Positions 24,001 to 35,516 of a DNA stretch of 64,000 nucleotides are shown one piece after another. Within the stretch, counting starts at the first letter, position 1; each line of letters starts with the position of its first letter. Both the position numbers and the translations under genes were made by a program. The notes under the pieces are model-generated. The model saw only the letters and a list, made by a program, of their open reading frames with translations, was not told the origin of the DNA and searched no databases. This DNA comes from Gonocerus acuteangulatus (taxonomy: Eukaryota; Arthropoda; Insecta; Hemiptera; Coreidae), in NCBI GenBank assembly GCA_946811695.1, contig OX328126.1, forward strand, positions 2,134,771 to 2,198,770, written 5' to 3'.

Positions 24001-27000
24001 CTCTGGACGATCTGGGTAAGCAACACAGGGTTATACTTGCATCGTATAGCTGCTCTTCTAAACTAGTCCTTGCTAGCCCCAATTCTCTGGACGATCTGGG
24101 TAAGGAACACAGGGTTATACTTGCATCTTATAGCTGCTCTTCTAAACTAGTCCTTGTTAGCCCCAATTCTCTGAACCATCTGGGTAAGCAACACAGGGTT
24201 ATACTGGCATCGTATAGCTGCTCTTCTAAACTAGTCCTTGTTAGCCCCAATTCTCTAAACGATCTGGGTAAGGAACACAGGGTTATACTTGCATCGTATA
24301 GCTGCTCTTCTAAACTAGTCCTTGTTAGCCCCAATTCTCTGAACCATCTGGGTAAGCAACACAGGGTTATACTTGCATCGTATAGCTGCTCTTCTAAACT
24401 AGTCCTTGTTAGCCCCAATTCTCTGGACGATCTGGGTAAGCAACACAGGGTTATACTTGCATCGTATTGCTGCTCTTCTAAACTAGTCCTTGTTAGCCCC
24501 AATTCTCTGAACCATCTGGGTAAGCAACACAGGGTTATAATTGCATCGTATAGCTGCTCTTCTAAACTAGTTCTTGTCTGCCCCAATTCTCTGAACCATC
24601 TGGGTAAGCAACACAGGGCTATACTTGCATCGTATAGCTGCTCTTCTAAACTAGTCCTTGTCTGCCCCAATTCTCTGAACGATCTGGGTAAGCAACACAG
24701 GGTTATACTTGCATCGTATAGCTGCTCTTCTAAACTAGTCCTTGTCTGCCCCAATTCTCTAAACGATCTGGGTAAGGAAAACAGGGTTATACTTGCATCG
24801 TATAGCTGCTCTTCTAAACTATTCCTTGTTAGCCCCAATTCTCTGAACCACCTGGGTAAGGAAAACAGGGTTATACTTGCATCGTATAGCTGCTCTTCTA
24901 AACTAGTCCTTGTTAGCCCCAATTCTCTGGACGATCTGGGTAAGGAACACAGGGTTATACTTGCATCGTATAGCTGCTCTTCTAAACTAGTCCTTGTTAG
25001 CCCCAATTCTCTGAACCATCTGGGTAAGGAACACAGGGTTATACTTGCATCGTATAGCTGCTCTTCTAAACTAGTCCTTGTTAGCCCCAATTCTCTGAAC
25101 CATCTGGGTAAGCAACACAGGGTTATACTGGCATCGTATAGCTGCTCTTCTAAACTAGTCCTTGTTAGCCCCAATTCTCTAAACGATCTGGGTAAGGAAC
25201 ACAGGGTTATACTTACATCGTATAGCTGCTCTTCTAAACTAGTCCTTGTCTGCCCCAATTCTCTGAACGATCTGGGTAAGCAACACAGGGTTATACTTGC
25301 ATCGTATAGCTGCTCTTCTAAACTAGTCCTTGTCTGCCCCAATTCTCTGAACGATCTGGGTAAGCAACACAGGGTTATACTTGCATCGTATAGCTGCTCT
25401 TCTAAACTATTCCTTGTCTGCCCCAATTCTCTGAACGATCTGGGTAAGCAACACAGGGTTATACTTGCATCGTATAGCTCTCTTCTAAACTAGTCCTTGT
25501 CTGCCCCAATTCTCTGAACGATCTGGGTAAGCAACACAGGGTTATACTTGCATCGTATAGCTGCTCTTCTAAACTAGTCCTTGTCTGCCCCAATTCTCTG
25601 AACGATCTGGGTAAGCAACACAGGGTTATACTTGCATCGTATAGCTGCTCTTCTAAACTAGTCCTTGTCTGCCCCAATTCTCTGAACGATCTGGGTAAGC
25701 AACACAGGGTTATACTTGCATCGTATAGCTGCTCTTCTAAACTAGTCCTTGTCTGCCCCAATTCTCTGAACGATCTGGGTATGCAACACAGGGTTATACT
25801 TGCATCATATAGCTGCTCTTCTAAACTAGTCCTTGTTAGCCCCAATTCTCTGGACGATCTGGGTAAGCAACGCAGGGTTATACTTGCATCGTATAGCTGC
25901 TCTTCTAAACTAGTCCTTGTAAGCCCCAATTCTCTGAACGATCTGGGTAAGCAACACAGGGTTATACTTGCATCGTATAGCTGCTCTTCTAAACTAGTCC
26001 TTGTTAGCACCAATTCTCTGTACGATCTGGGTAAGCAACACAGTGTTATACTTGCATCATATAGCTGCTCTTCTAAACTATTCCTTGTCTGCCCCAATAA
26101 TCTGAACCATCTGGGTAAGCAACACAGGGTTATACTTGCATCGTATAGCTGCTCTTCTAAACTAGTCCTTGTTAGCCCCAATTCTCTGAAAGATCTGGGT
26201 AAGCAACACAGGGTTATACTTGCATCGTATAGCTGCTCTTCTAAACTAGTCCTTGTCTGCCCCAATTCTCTGAACGATCTGGGTAAGCAACACAGGGTTA
26301 TACTTGCATCGTATAGCTGCTCTTCTAAACTAGTCCTTGTCTGCCCCAATTCTCTGAACGATCTGGGTAAGCAACACAGGGTTATACTGGCATCGTATAG
26401 CTGCTCTTCTAAACTAGTCCCTGTCTGCCCCGATTCTCTGAACGATCTGGGTAAGCAACACAGGGTTATACTTGCATCGTATAGCTGCTCTTCTAAACTA
26501 GTCCTTGTCTGCCCCAATTCTCTGAACGATCTGGGTAAGCAACACAGGGTTATACTTGCATCGTATAGCTGCTCTTCTAAACTAGTCCTTGTTAGCCCCA
26601 ATTCTCTGGACGATCTGGGTAAGCAACACAGGGTTATACTTGCATCGTATAGCTGCTCTTCTAAACTAGTCCTTGTCTGTCCCAATTCTCTGGACGATCT
26701 CGGTAAGCAACACAGGGTTATACTTGCATCGTATAGCTGCTCTTCTAAACTAGTCCTTGTTAGCCCCAATTCTCTGAACCATCTGGGTAAGCAACACAGG
26801 GTTATACTTGCATCGTATAGCTGCTCTTCTAAACTAGTCCTTGTTAGCACCAATTCTCTGGACGATCTGGGTAAGCAACACAGTGTTATACTTGCATCAT
26901 ATAGCTGCTCTTCTAAACTATTCCTTGTCTGCCCCAATAATCTGATCCATCTGGGTAAGCAACCCAGGGTTATACTTGCATCGTATAGCTGCTCTTCTAA

Positions 27001-30000
27001 ACTAGTCCTTGTTAGCCCCAATTCTCTGAAAGATCTGGGTAAGCAACACAGGGTTATACTTGCATCGTATAGCTGCTCTTCTAAACTAGTCCTTGTCTGC
27101 CCCAATTCTCTGAACGATCTGGGTAAGCAACACAGGGTTATACTTGCATCGTATAGCTGCTCTTCTAAACTAGTCCTTGTCTGCCCCAATTCTCTGAACG
27201 ATCTGGGTAAGCAACACAGGGTTATACTGGCATCGTATAGCTGCTCTTCTAAACTAGTCCTTGTCTGCCCCAATTCTCTGAACGATCTGGGTAAGCAACA
27301 CAGGGTTATACTTGCATCGTATAGCTGCTCTTCTAAACTAGTCCTTGTCTGCCCCAATTCTCTGAACGATCTGGGTAAGCAACACAGGGTTATACTTGCA
27401 TCGTATAGCTGCTCTTCTAAACTAGTCCTTGTTAGCCCCAATTCTCTGGACGATCTGGGTAAGCAACACAGGGTTATACTTGCATCGTATAGCTGCTCTT
27501 CTAAACTAGTCCTTGTCTGTCCCAATTCTCTGGACGATCTGGGTAAGCAACACAGGGTTATACTTGCATCGTATAGCTGCTCTTCTAAACTAGTCCTTGT
27601 TAGCCCCAATTCTCTGAACCATCTGGGTAAGCAACACAGGGTTATACTTGCATCGTATAGCTGCTCTTCTAAACTAGTCCTTGTTAGCCCCAATTCTCTG
27701 AACCATCTGGGTAAGCAACACAGGGTTAAAGTTGCCTCGTATAGCTGCTCTTCTAAACTAGTCCTTGTTAGCACCAATTCTCTGGACGATCTGGGTAAGC
27801 AACACAGGGTTATACTTGCATCGTATAGCTGCTCTTCTAAACTAGTCCTTGTCTGCCCCAATTCTCTGAACGATCTGGGTAAGCAACACAGGGTTATACT
27901 TGCATCGTATAGCTGCTCTTCTAAACTAGTCCTTGTTAGCCCCAATTCTCTGAACCATCTGGGTAAGCAACACAGGGCTATACTTGCATCGTATAGCTGC
28001 TCTTCTAAACTAGTCCTTGTCTGCCCCAATTCTCTGAACGATCTGGGTAAGCAACACAGGGTTATACTTGCATCGTATAGCTGCTCTTCTAAACTAGTCC
28101 TTGTCTGCCCCAATTCTCTAAACGATCTGGGTAAGGAAAACAGGGTTATACTTGCATCGTATAGCTGCTCTTCTAAACTATTCCTTGTTAGCCCCAATTC
28201 TCTGAACCACCTGGGTAAGGAAAACAGGGTTATACTTGCATCGTATAGCTGCTCTTCTAAACTATTCCTTGTTAGCCCCAATTCTCTGAACCACCTGGGT
28301 AAGCAACACAGGGTTATACTGGCATCGTATAGCTGCTCTTCTAAACTAGTCCTTGTTAGCCCCAATTCTCTAAACGATCTGGGTAAGGAACACAGGGTTA
28401 TACTTGCATCGTATAGCTGCTCTTCTAAACTAGTCCTTGTCTGTCCCAATTCTCTGGACGATCTGGGTAAGCAACACAGGGTTATACTTGCATCGTATAG
28501 CTGCTCTTCTAAACTAGTCCTTGTTAGCCCCAATTCTCTGGGCGATCTGGGTAAGCAACACAGGGTTATACTTGCATCGTATAGCTGCTCTTCTAAACTA
28601 GTCCTTGTTAGCCCCAATTCTCTAAACGATCTGGGTAACGAAAACAGGGTTATACTTGCATCGTATAGCTGCTCTTCTAAACTAGTCCTTGTTAGCCCCA
28701 ATTCTCTGAACCATCTGGGTAAGCAACACAGGGTTATACTTGCATCGTATAGCTGCTCTTCTAAACTAGTCCTTGTTAGCCCCAATTCTCTGGACGATCT
28801 GGGTAAGGAACACAGGGTTATACTTGCATCGTATAGCTGCTCTTCTAAACTAGTCCTTGTTAGCCCCAATTCTCTGAACCATCTGGGTAAGCAACACAGG
28901 GTTATACTTGCATCGTATAGCTGCTCTTCTAAACTAGTCCTTGTTAGCCCCAATTCTCTGGACGATCTGGGTAAGGAACACAGGGTTATACTTGCATCTT
29001 ATAGCTGCTCTTCTAAACTAGTCCTTGTTAGCCCCAATTCTCTGAACCATCTGGGTAAGCAACACAGGGTTATACTGGCATCGTATAGCTGCTCTTCTAA
29101 ACTAGTCCTTGTTAGCCCCAATTCTCTAAACGATCTGGGTAAGGAACACAGGGTTATACTTGCATCGTATAGCTGCTCTTCTAAACTAGTCCTTGTTAGC
29201 CCCAATTCTCTGAACCATCTGGGTAAGCAACACAGGGTTATACTTGCATCGTATAGCTGCTCTTCTAAACTAGTCCTTGTTAGCCCCAATTCTCTGAACC
29301 ATCTGGGTAAGCAACACAGGGTTATACTGGCATCGTATAGCTGCTCTTCTAAACTAGTCCTTGCTAGCCCCAATTCTCTGGACGATCTGGGTAAGGAACA
29401 CAGGGTTATACTTGCATCTTATAGCTGCTCTTCTAAACTAGTCCTTGTTAGCCCCAATTCTCTGAACCATCTGGGTAAGCAACACAGGGTTATACTGGCA
29501 TCGTATAGCTGCTCTTCTAAACTAGTCCTTGTTAGCCCCAATTCTCTAAACGATCTGGGTAAGGAACACAGGGTTATACTTGCATCGTATAGCTGCTCTT
29601 CTAAACTAGTCCTTGTTAGCCCCAATTCTCTGAACCATCTGGGTAAGCAACACAGGGTTATACTTGCATCGTATAGCTGCTCTTCTAAACTAGTCCTTGT
29701 TAGCCCCAATTCTCTGAACCATCTGGGTAAGCAACACAGGGTTATACTGGCATCGTATAGCTGCTCTTCTAAACTAGTCCTTGTCTGCCCCAATTCTCTA
29801 AACGATTTGGGTAAGGAACACAGGGTTATACTTGCATCGTATAGCTGCTCTTCTAAACTAGTCCTTGTTAGCCCCAATTCTCTGAACCATCTGGGTAAGC
29901 AACACAGGGTTATACTGGCATCGTATAGCTGCTCTTCTAAACTAGTCCTTGTTAGCCCCAATTCTCTAAACGATCTGGGTAAGGAACACAGGGTTATACT

Positions 30001-33000
30001 TGCATCGTATAGCTGCTCTTCTAAACTAGTCCTTGTTAGCCCCAATTCTCTGAACCATCTGGGTAAGGAACACAGGGTTATACTTGCATCGTATAGCTGC
30101 TCTTCTAAACTAGTCCTTGTTAGCCCCAATTCTCTGAACGATCTGGGTAAGCAACACAGGGTTATACTTGCATCATATAGCTGCTCTTCTAAACTAGTCC
30201 TTGTTAGCCCCAATTCTCTGGACGATCTGGGTAAGCAACGCAGGGTTATACTTGCATCGTATAGCTGCTCTTCTAAACTAGTCCTTGTAAGCCCCAATTC
30301 TCTGAACCATCTGGGTAAGCAACACAGGGTTATACTTGCATCGTATAGCTGCTCTTCTAAACTAGTCCTTGTTAGCACCAATTCTCTGGACGATCTGGGT
30401 AAGCAACACAGTGTTATACTTGCATCATATAGCTGCTCTTCTAAACTATTCCTTGTCTGCCCCAATAATCTGAACCATCTGGGTAAGCAACACAGGGTTA
30501 TACTTGCATCGTATAGCTGCTCTTCTAAACTAGTCCTTGTTAGCCCCAATTCTCTGAAAGATCTGGGTAAGCAACACAGGGTTATACTTGCATCGTATAG
30601 CTGCTCTTCTAAACTAGTCCTTGTCTGCCCCAATTCTCTGAACGATCTGGGTAAGCAACACAGGGTTATACTTGCATCGTATAGCTGCTCTTCTAAACTA
30701 GTACTTGTCTGCCCCAATTCTCTGAACGATCTGGGTAAGCAACACAGGGTTATACTGGCATCGTATAGCTGCTCTTCTAAGCTAGTCCCTGTCTGCTCCA
30801 ATTCTCTGAACGATCTGGGTAAGCAACACAGGGTTATACTTGCATCGTATAGCTGCTCTTCTAAACTAGTCCTTGTCTGCCCCAATTCTCTGAACGATCT
30901 GGGTAAGCAACACAGGGTTATACTTGCATCGTATAGCTGCTCTTCTAAACTAGTCCTTGTTAGCCCCAATTCTCTGGACGATCTGGGTAAGCAACACAGG
31001 GTTATACTTGCATCGTATAGCTGCTCTTCTAAACTAGTCCTTGTCTGTCCCAATTCTCTGGACGATCTCGGTAAGCAACACAGGGTTATACTTGCATCGT
31101 ATAGCTGCTCTTCTAAACTAGTCCTTGTTAGCCCCAATTCTCTGGACGATCTGGGTAAGCAACACAGGGTTATACTTGCATCGTATAGCTGCTCTTCTAA
31201 ACTAGTCCTTGTCTGTCCCAATTCTCTGGACGATCTCGGTAAGCAACACAGGGTTATACTTGCATCGTATAGCTGCTCTTCTAAACTAGTCCTTGTTAGC
31301 CCCAATTCTCTGAACCATCTGGGTAAGCAACACAGGGTTATACTTGCATCGTATAGCTGCTCTTCTAAACTAGTCCTTGTTAGCACCAATTCTCTGGACG
31401 ATCTGGGTAAGCAACACAGTGTTATACTTGCATCATATAGCTGCTCTTCTAAACTATTCCTTGTCTGCCCCAATAATCTGAACCATCTGGGTAAGCAACA
31501 CAGGGTTATACTTGCATCGTATAGCTGCTCTTCTAAACTAGTCCTTGTTAGCCCCAATTCTCTGAAAGATCTGGGTAAGCAACACAGGGTTATACTTGCA
31601 TCGTATAGCTGCTCTTCTAAACTAGTCCTTGTCTGTCCCAATTCTCTGAACGATCTGGGTAAGCAACACAGGGTTATACTTGCATCGTATAGCTGCTCTT
31701 CTAAACTAGTCCTTGTCTGCCCCAATTCTCTGAACGATCTGGGTAAGCAACACAGGGTTATACTGGCATCGTATAGCTGCTCTTCTAAACTAGTCCTTGT
31801 CTGCCCCAATTCTCTGAACGATCTGGGTAAGCAACACAGGGTTATACTTGCATCGTATAGCTGCTCTTCTAAACTAGTCCTTGTCTGCCCCAATTCTCTG
31901 AACGATCTGGGTAAGCAACACAGGGTTATACTTGCATCGTATAGCTGCTCTTCTAAACTAGTCCTTGTTAGCCCCAATTCTCTGGACGATCTGGGTAAGC
32001 AACACAGGGTTATACTTGCATCGTATAGCTGCTCTTCTAAACTAGTCCTTGTCTGTCCCAATTCTCTGGACGATCTGGGTAAGCAACACAGGGTTATACT
32101 TGCATCGTATAGCTGCTCTTCTAAACTAGTCCTTGTTAGCCCCAATTCTCTGAACCATCTGGGTAAGCAACACAGGGTTATACTTGCATCGTATAGCTGC
32201 TCTTCTAAACTAGTCCTTGTTAGCCCCAATTCTCTGAACCATCTGGGTAAGCAACACAGGGTTAAACTTGCCTCGTATAGCTGCTCTTCTAATCTAGTCC
32301 TTGTTAGCACCAATTCTCTGGACGATCTGGGTAAGCAACACAGGGTTATACTTGCATCGTATAGCTGCTCTTCTAAACTAGTCCTTGTCTGCCCCAATTC
32401 TCTGAACGATCTGGGTAAGCAACACAGGGTTATACTTGCATCGTATAGCTGCTCTTCTAAACTAGTCCTTGTTAGCCCCAATTCTCTGAACCATCTGGGT
32501 AAGCAACACAGGGTTAAACTTGCATCGTATAGCTGCTCTTCTAAACTAGTCCTTGTTAGCACCAATTCTCTGGACGATCTGGGTAAGCAACACAGGGTTA
32601 TACTTGCATCGTATAGCTGCTCTTCTAAACTAGTCCTTGTTAGCCCCAATTCTCTGGACGATCTGGGTAAGCAACACAGGGTTATACTTGCATCGTATAG
32701 CTGCTCTTCTAAACTAGTCCTTGTCTGCCCCAATTCTCTGAACGATCTGGGTAAGCAACACAGGGTTATACTGGCATCGTATAGCTGCTCTTCTAAACTA
32801 GTCCTTGTTTGCCCCAATTCTCTGGACGATCTGGGTAAGGAACACAGGGTTATACTTGCATCGGATAGCTGCTCTTCTAAACTAGTCCTTGTCTGCCCCA
32901 ATTCTCTGGACGATCTGGGTAAGCAACACAGGGTTATACTTGCATCGTATAGCTGCTCTTCTAAACTAGTCCTTGTTAGCCCCAATTCTCTGAACCATCT

Positions 33001-33117
33001 GGGTAAGCAACACAGGGTTATAATTGCATCGTATAGCTGCTCTTCTAAACTAGTCCTTGTCTGCCCCAATTCTCTGAACCATCTGGGTAAGCAACACAGG
33101 GTTATACTTGCATGGAT
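18033..33117. repeat. Satellite B, main 84-bp array (~179 units), derived from an RNase H coding segment
   Basis: About 15.1 kb of the 84-bp unit. On the plus strand each unit reads as 28 residues with SYSCSSKLVLV, PNSLNDL and GKQHRVILA. This matches the stretch of Jockey-type RNase H domains just before the WIPAH motif. The last unit continues in the same frame into WIPAHRRS and KADELGR at 33111-33181. A 2-bp deletion near 25480 is the one register break I noticed; from 25781 to 33181 the plus frame is open for 2,466 codons. Higher-order blocks are clear: 20768-21142, 21188-21394 and 21449-21646 recur 2,436 bp (29 units) later, and a CAGTGTTATA variant recurs at 26041, 26881, 30409 and 31417, all multiples of 84 apart. 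I regard the long ORFs on both strands as by-products. Confidence 0.95.
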
Positions 33118-33225
33118 TCCGGCTCATAGGAGGAGCATTGAGGTAATTGATAAAGCTGATGAATTGGGAAGGAACGGGTAGTTCGAAGGCAATCCTAGTA
33201 TCTATTCAGAACATTATTGTATTTC
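33111..33225 (+). pseudogene. RNase H-domain remnant of a Jockey-type retrotransposon
   Basis: The plus frame of satellite B runs on as LAWIPAHRRS...DKADELGRNG to a TAG at 33179-33181. WIPxH followed by a KADELxR block is the C-terminal signature of the RNase H domain in Jockey-like non-LTR retrotransposons, where the Asp contributes to the active site. A different frame then continues the resemblance (SSKAILVSIQNII, to about 33225), so a frameshift has occurred. The expected GIEGNE-type spacing is disturbed by inserted residues. This relic appears to be the parent locus, or a flank, of the satellite B unit. Confidence 0.75.
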
Positions 33226-33275
33226 GAGCAAATACGGTTATTTTGTGATTTTTTAGCGATATATCCGGTGATTTT

Positions 33276-33716
33276 GGTGCTTAAATGGTGGTACTCACCT
33301 ACCCTCTCTCTACTGACTAGTTATCCCTGGTGACTCTGTCTTTCTGATATTTGGTATTTTGGTGCTTAAATGGTGGTACTCACCTACCCTCTCTCTACTG
33401 TCTAGTTATGTATATCCATGGTGACTCTTTCTTTCTGATATTTGGTATTTTGGTGCTTAAATGGTGGTACTCACCTCCCCTCTCTATACTGTCTAGTTAT
33501 GTATATCCCTGGTGACTCTTTCTTTCTGATATTTGGTATTTTGGTGCTTAAATGGTGGTACTCACCTACCCTCTCTCTACTGTCTAGTTATGTATATCCC
33601 TGGTGACTCTTTCTTTCTGATATTTGGTATTTTGGTGCTTAAATGGTGGTAATCACCTACCCTCTCTCTACTCTCTAGTTATCCCTGGTGACTCTTTTTT
33701 TCTGATATTTGGTATT
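33276..33716. repeat. ~91-bp tandem repeat, ~5 units
   Basis: GGTGCTTAAATGGTGGTA starts at 33276, 33361, 33452, 33543 and 33634, giving spacings of 85, 91, 91 and 91 bp. Units carry CACCTACCCTCTCTCTACTG and CCTGGTGACTCTTTCTTTCT. Each unit ends with GATATTTGGTATTTT, a 15-mer also present in every typical satellite A unit. The 85-bp unit lacks a TATGTA segment. Confidence 0.92.
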
Positions 33717-35516
33717 TATTATTGTATTTGTTTAAAGAGATTATTTATTTCTTGTGAGCTCCGCAACAGTGGCGACGAACGAACAGTTATATTACTCAGT
33801 TTGGTGTTAAATTAAATAAAACGAAAATAAAATATGACATATAGTTATACCTTTGAATATAAGTGTGCTGTTATTAAGTGTGTAAGGAGTATATGGATGT
33901 ACGGGCTACCTTCAGTAAGTAAGTCGTGTAAGTTGTAAGTCGCTGCGTTGTCTACAGTCTGTCAGTATATGTTTAACAGTTAGAGTTCTGTTACACTCTC
34001 TACGCGTTTCTTGGACTTTCCTATCCAATAAAGAGAGACCAATATAAAATAAACCCTTTTTTAAAAAGATGTTTATCTTTGTGCTAATGTGTGTTTGTGA
34101 CATATTACTTAGGTCTTCTCATAATTTTGTTTACTATAGCTAAGTGTAAGTTCGTTGCAAAACTACTGTTTATTTACTCAAAACCTTTCTCTTACTTACC
34201 AGGCACAAATCAAAGTGTTTTATAACCTATTCTTTTACTGTTTTTATTATTATCTTAGTTAATTATGTATTTTTTTAGCTGAAGAAGGCTGTTGCAACGT
34301 TCAAATAATGGATTTTTCACAGCATCTGACCAAGAAAAGTAGCCAAAAACCATCTTTTGCATTTCCTACTAATACTGTTTTTTTTATTTTACTGAGCGAT
34401 GTCTTTTGGAGAAATTAGGACTTCAATAGAGCAATCCTCGCTAAGGATACTGTCAGTTCCCTGTGGCGGCGACTAACATCTAACTATGCTTTTATTTTAA
34501 TTTTGTCCTGAAGATTAAAAGAAAAAAATCACTGTTTTATATTCTAAGCTTTCCTAATGACACTGGATTAAGAACTGAATCTCGCTAAGATGAAGCAGTT
34601 CCTGTCAATCAGACTTTTATTTACAGGCACAAATTAGCCGACACATCCGTTCACTATTCCAAGATTTAAAAACTACACGCTTAGACTCCAAAATACAACC
34701 ATTTTATCCCAAACAATATTCATAATTTTTATTCTTATCTTATGTATTTCTTTTATTATCCCTTCTTATTTCTTATTTTTATTTCATTTATTCTTTTCTG
34801 TTTATTTATTATATATTTATTTTTTCACTTTTGACATTTATTTCATTAATACCTCCTGAAAAATGTTATTTTATTGTAATTGTGCAATTCTAGATTAAGA
34901 TTTAATTAGAGCGTTAACAAGCGATCGGATCGGTACAGGAATTACTGCACTCCGATAGTATCTGGGAAAGGGGGGGGTAATAATTGGCCCGACTAAAGGG
35001 CGACGCTGCATGAAGTGAAAAGCGATTAGCGGCAAATCCAGAAGAGCGGAAATCGATAATTGTGTCGCGCTGCTTGATTGCAGGGGTGTGAACGCTCCCC
35101 CCCTCCCCTGTATTTTTCATTTCCTTGTGTGCGGCTGCATCTCTGATTGTGAATTGGAAAATGACAAGGGGTGTTACCTCATCACCTGAAGCGAATATGC
35201 CAGTTATGGGATTGCCGGGAGAACCGTGGCGTGTTCGGCTGAAAACCGATTACAGAGGTCAGCGAACAAGAAATATTTTGTCCATCGCTTGCAGGTTTTC
35301 TGTAAAATATGAGAGCTGGGCATTAGAAAACTGAAACATCCTTAAACCATCACATTTAATCCATTCGAGGCTGATAGCTAATTTCGTAAAAAAAAAAACC
35401 ATTTCTTCGCTTCTGCTCTGAAGACCACCGCTTTTTACGATATCTAGGGTAGATTATATAAGCTCTAGTCACTTTTTGATTCTCTAGAGTTCATTAAAAA
35501 TCCAATATAATGGGTG
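33717..35516. other. AT-rich intergenic stretch
   Basis: No gene can be supported in these 1.8 kb. A possible decayed Jockey zinc-knuckle fragment lies at 33912-34004 (separate entry). Near 34278 GCTGAAGAAGGCT resembles, weakly, the hammerhead region of the Penelope-like arms and may be an old copy. Around 34914-35335 lies a more GC-balanced stretch with short ORFs on both strands that I do not recognise. Poly-G and poly-C runs occur at 34971 and 35097. Confidence 0.6.
33912..34004 (-). pseudogene. Possible Jockey ORF2 C-terminal remnant
   Basis: On the minus strand the last ~30 codons of a short ORF include CNRTLTVKHILTDC. This resembles the Cys-His knuckle (Cx(n)LTVKHILxEC) at the C-terminal end of Jockey-like ORF2 proteins. 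Only the second half of the knuckle is present and the surrounding residues do not match, so this is at most a small decayed piece. Confidence 0.35.

Noticed and set aside
25781..33181. A 2,466-codon open frame on the plus strand of satellite B as a giant repeat protein
   Set aside because: The opposite strand is also open for over 1,100 codons, the start ATG is a chance variant in one unit, and the unit is explained as a piece of RNase H. Kept as satellite, not as a gene.
34270..34315. A second hammerhead-like site (GCTGAAGAAGGCT)
   Set aside because: Stem II and the GAAA element are not formed; at best a decayed Penelope 3' end.
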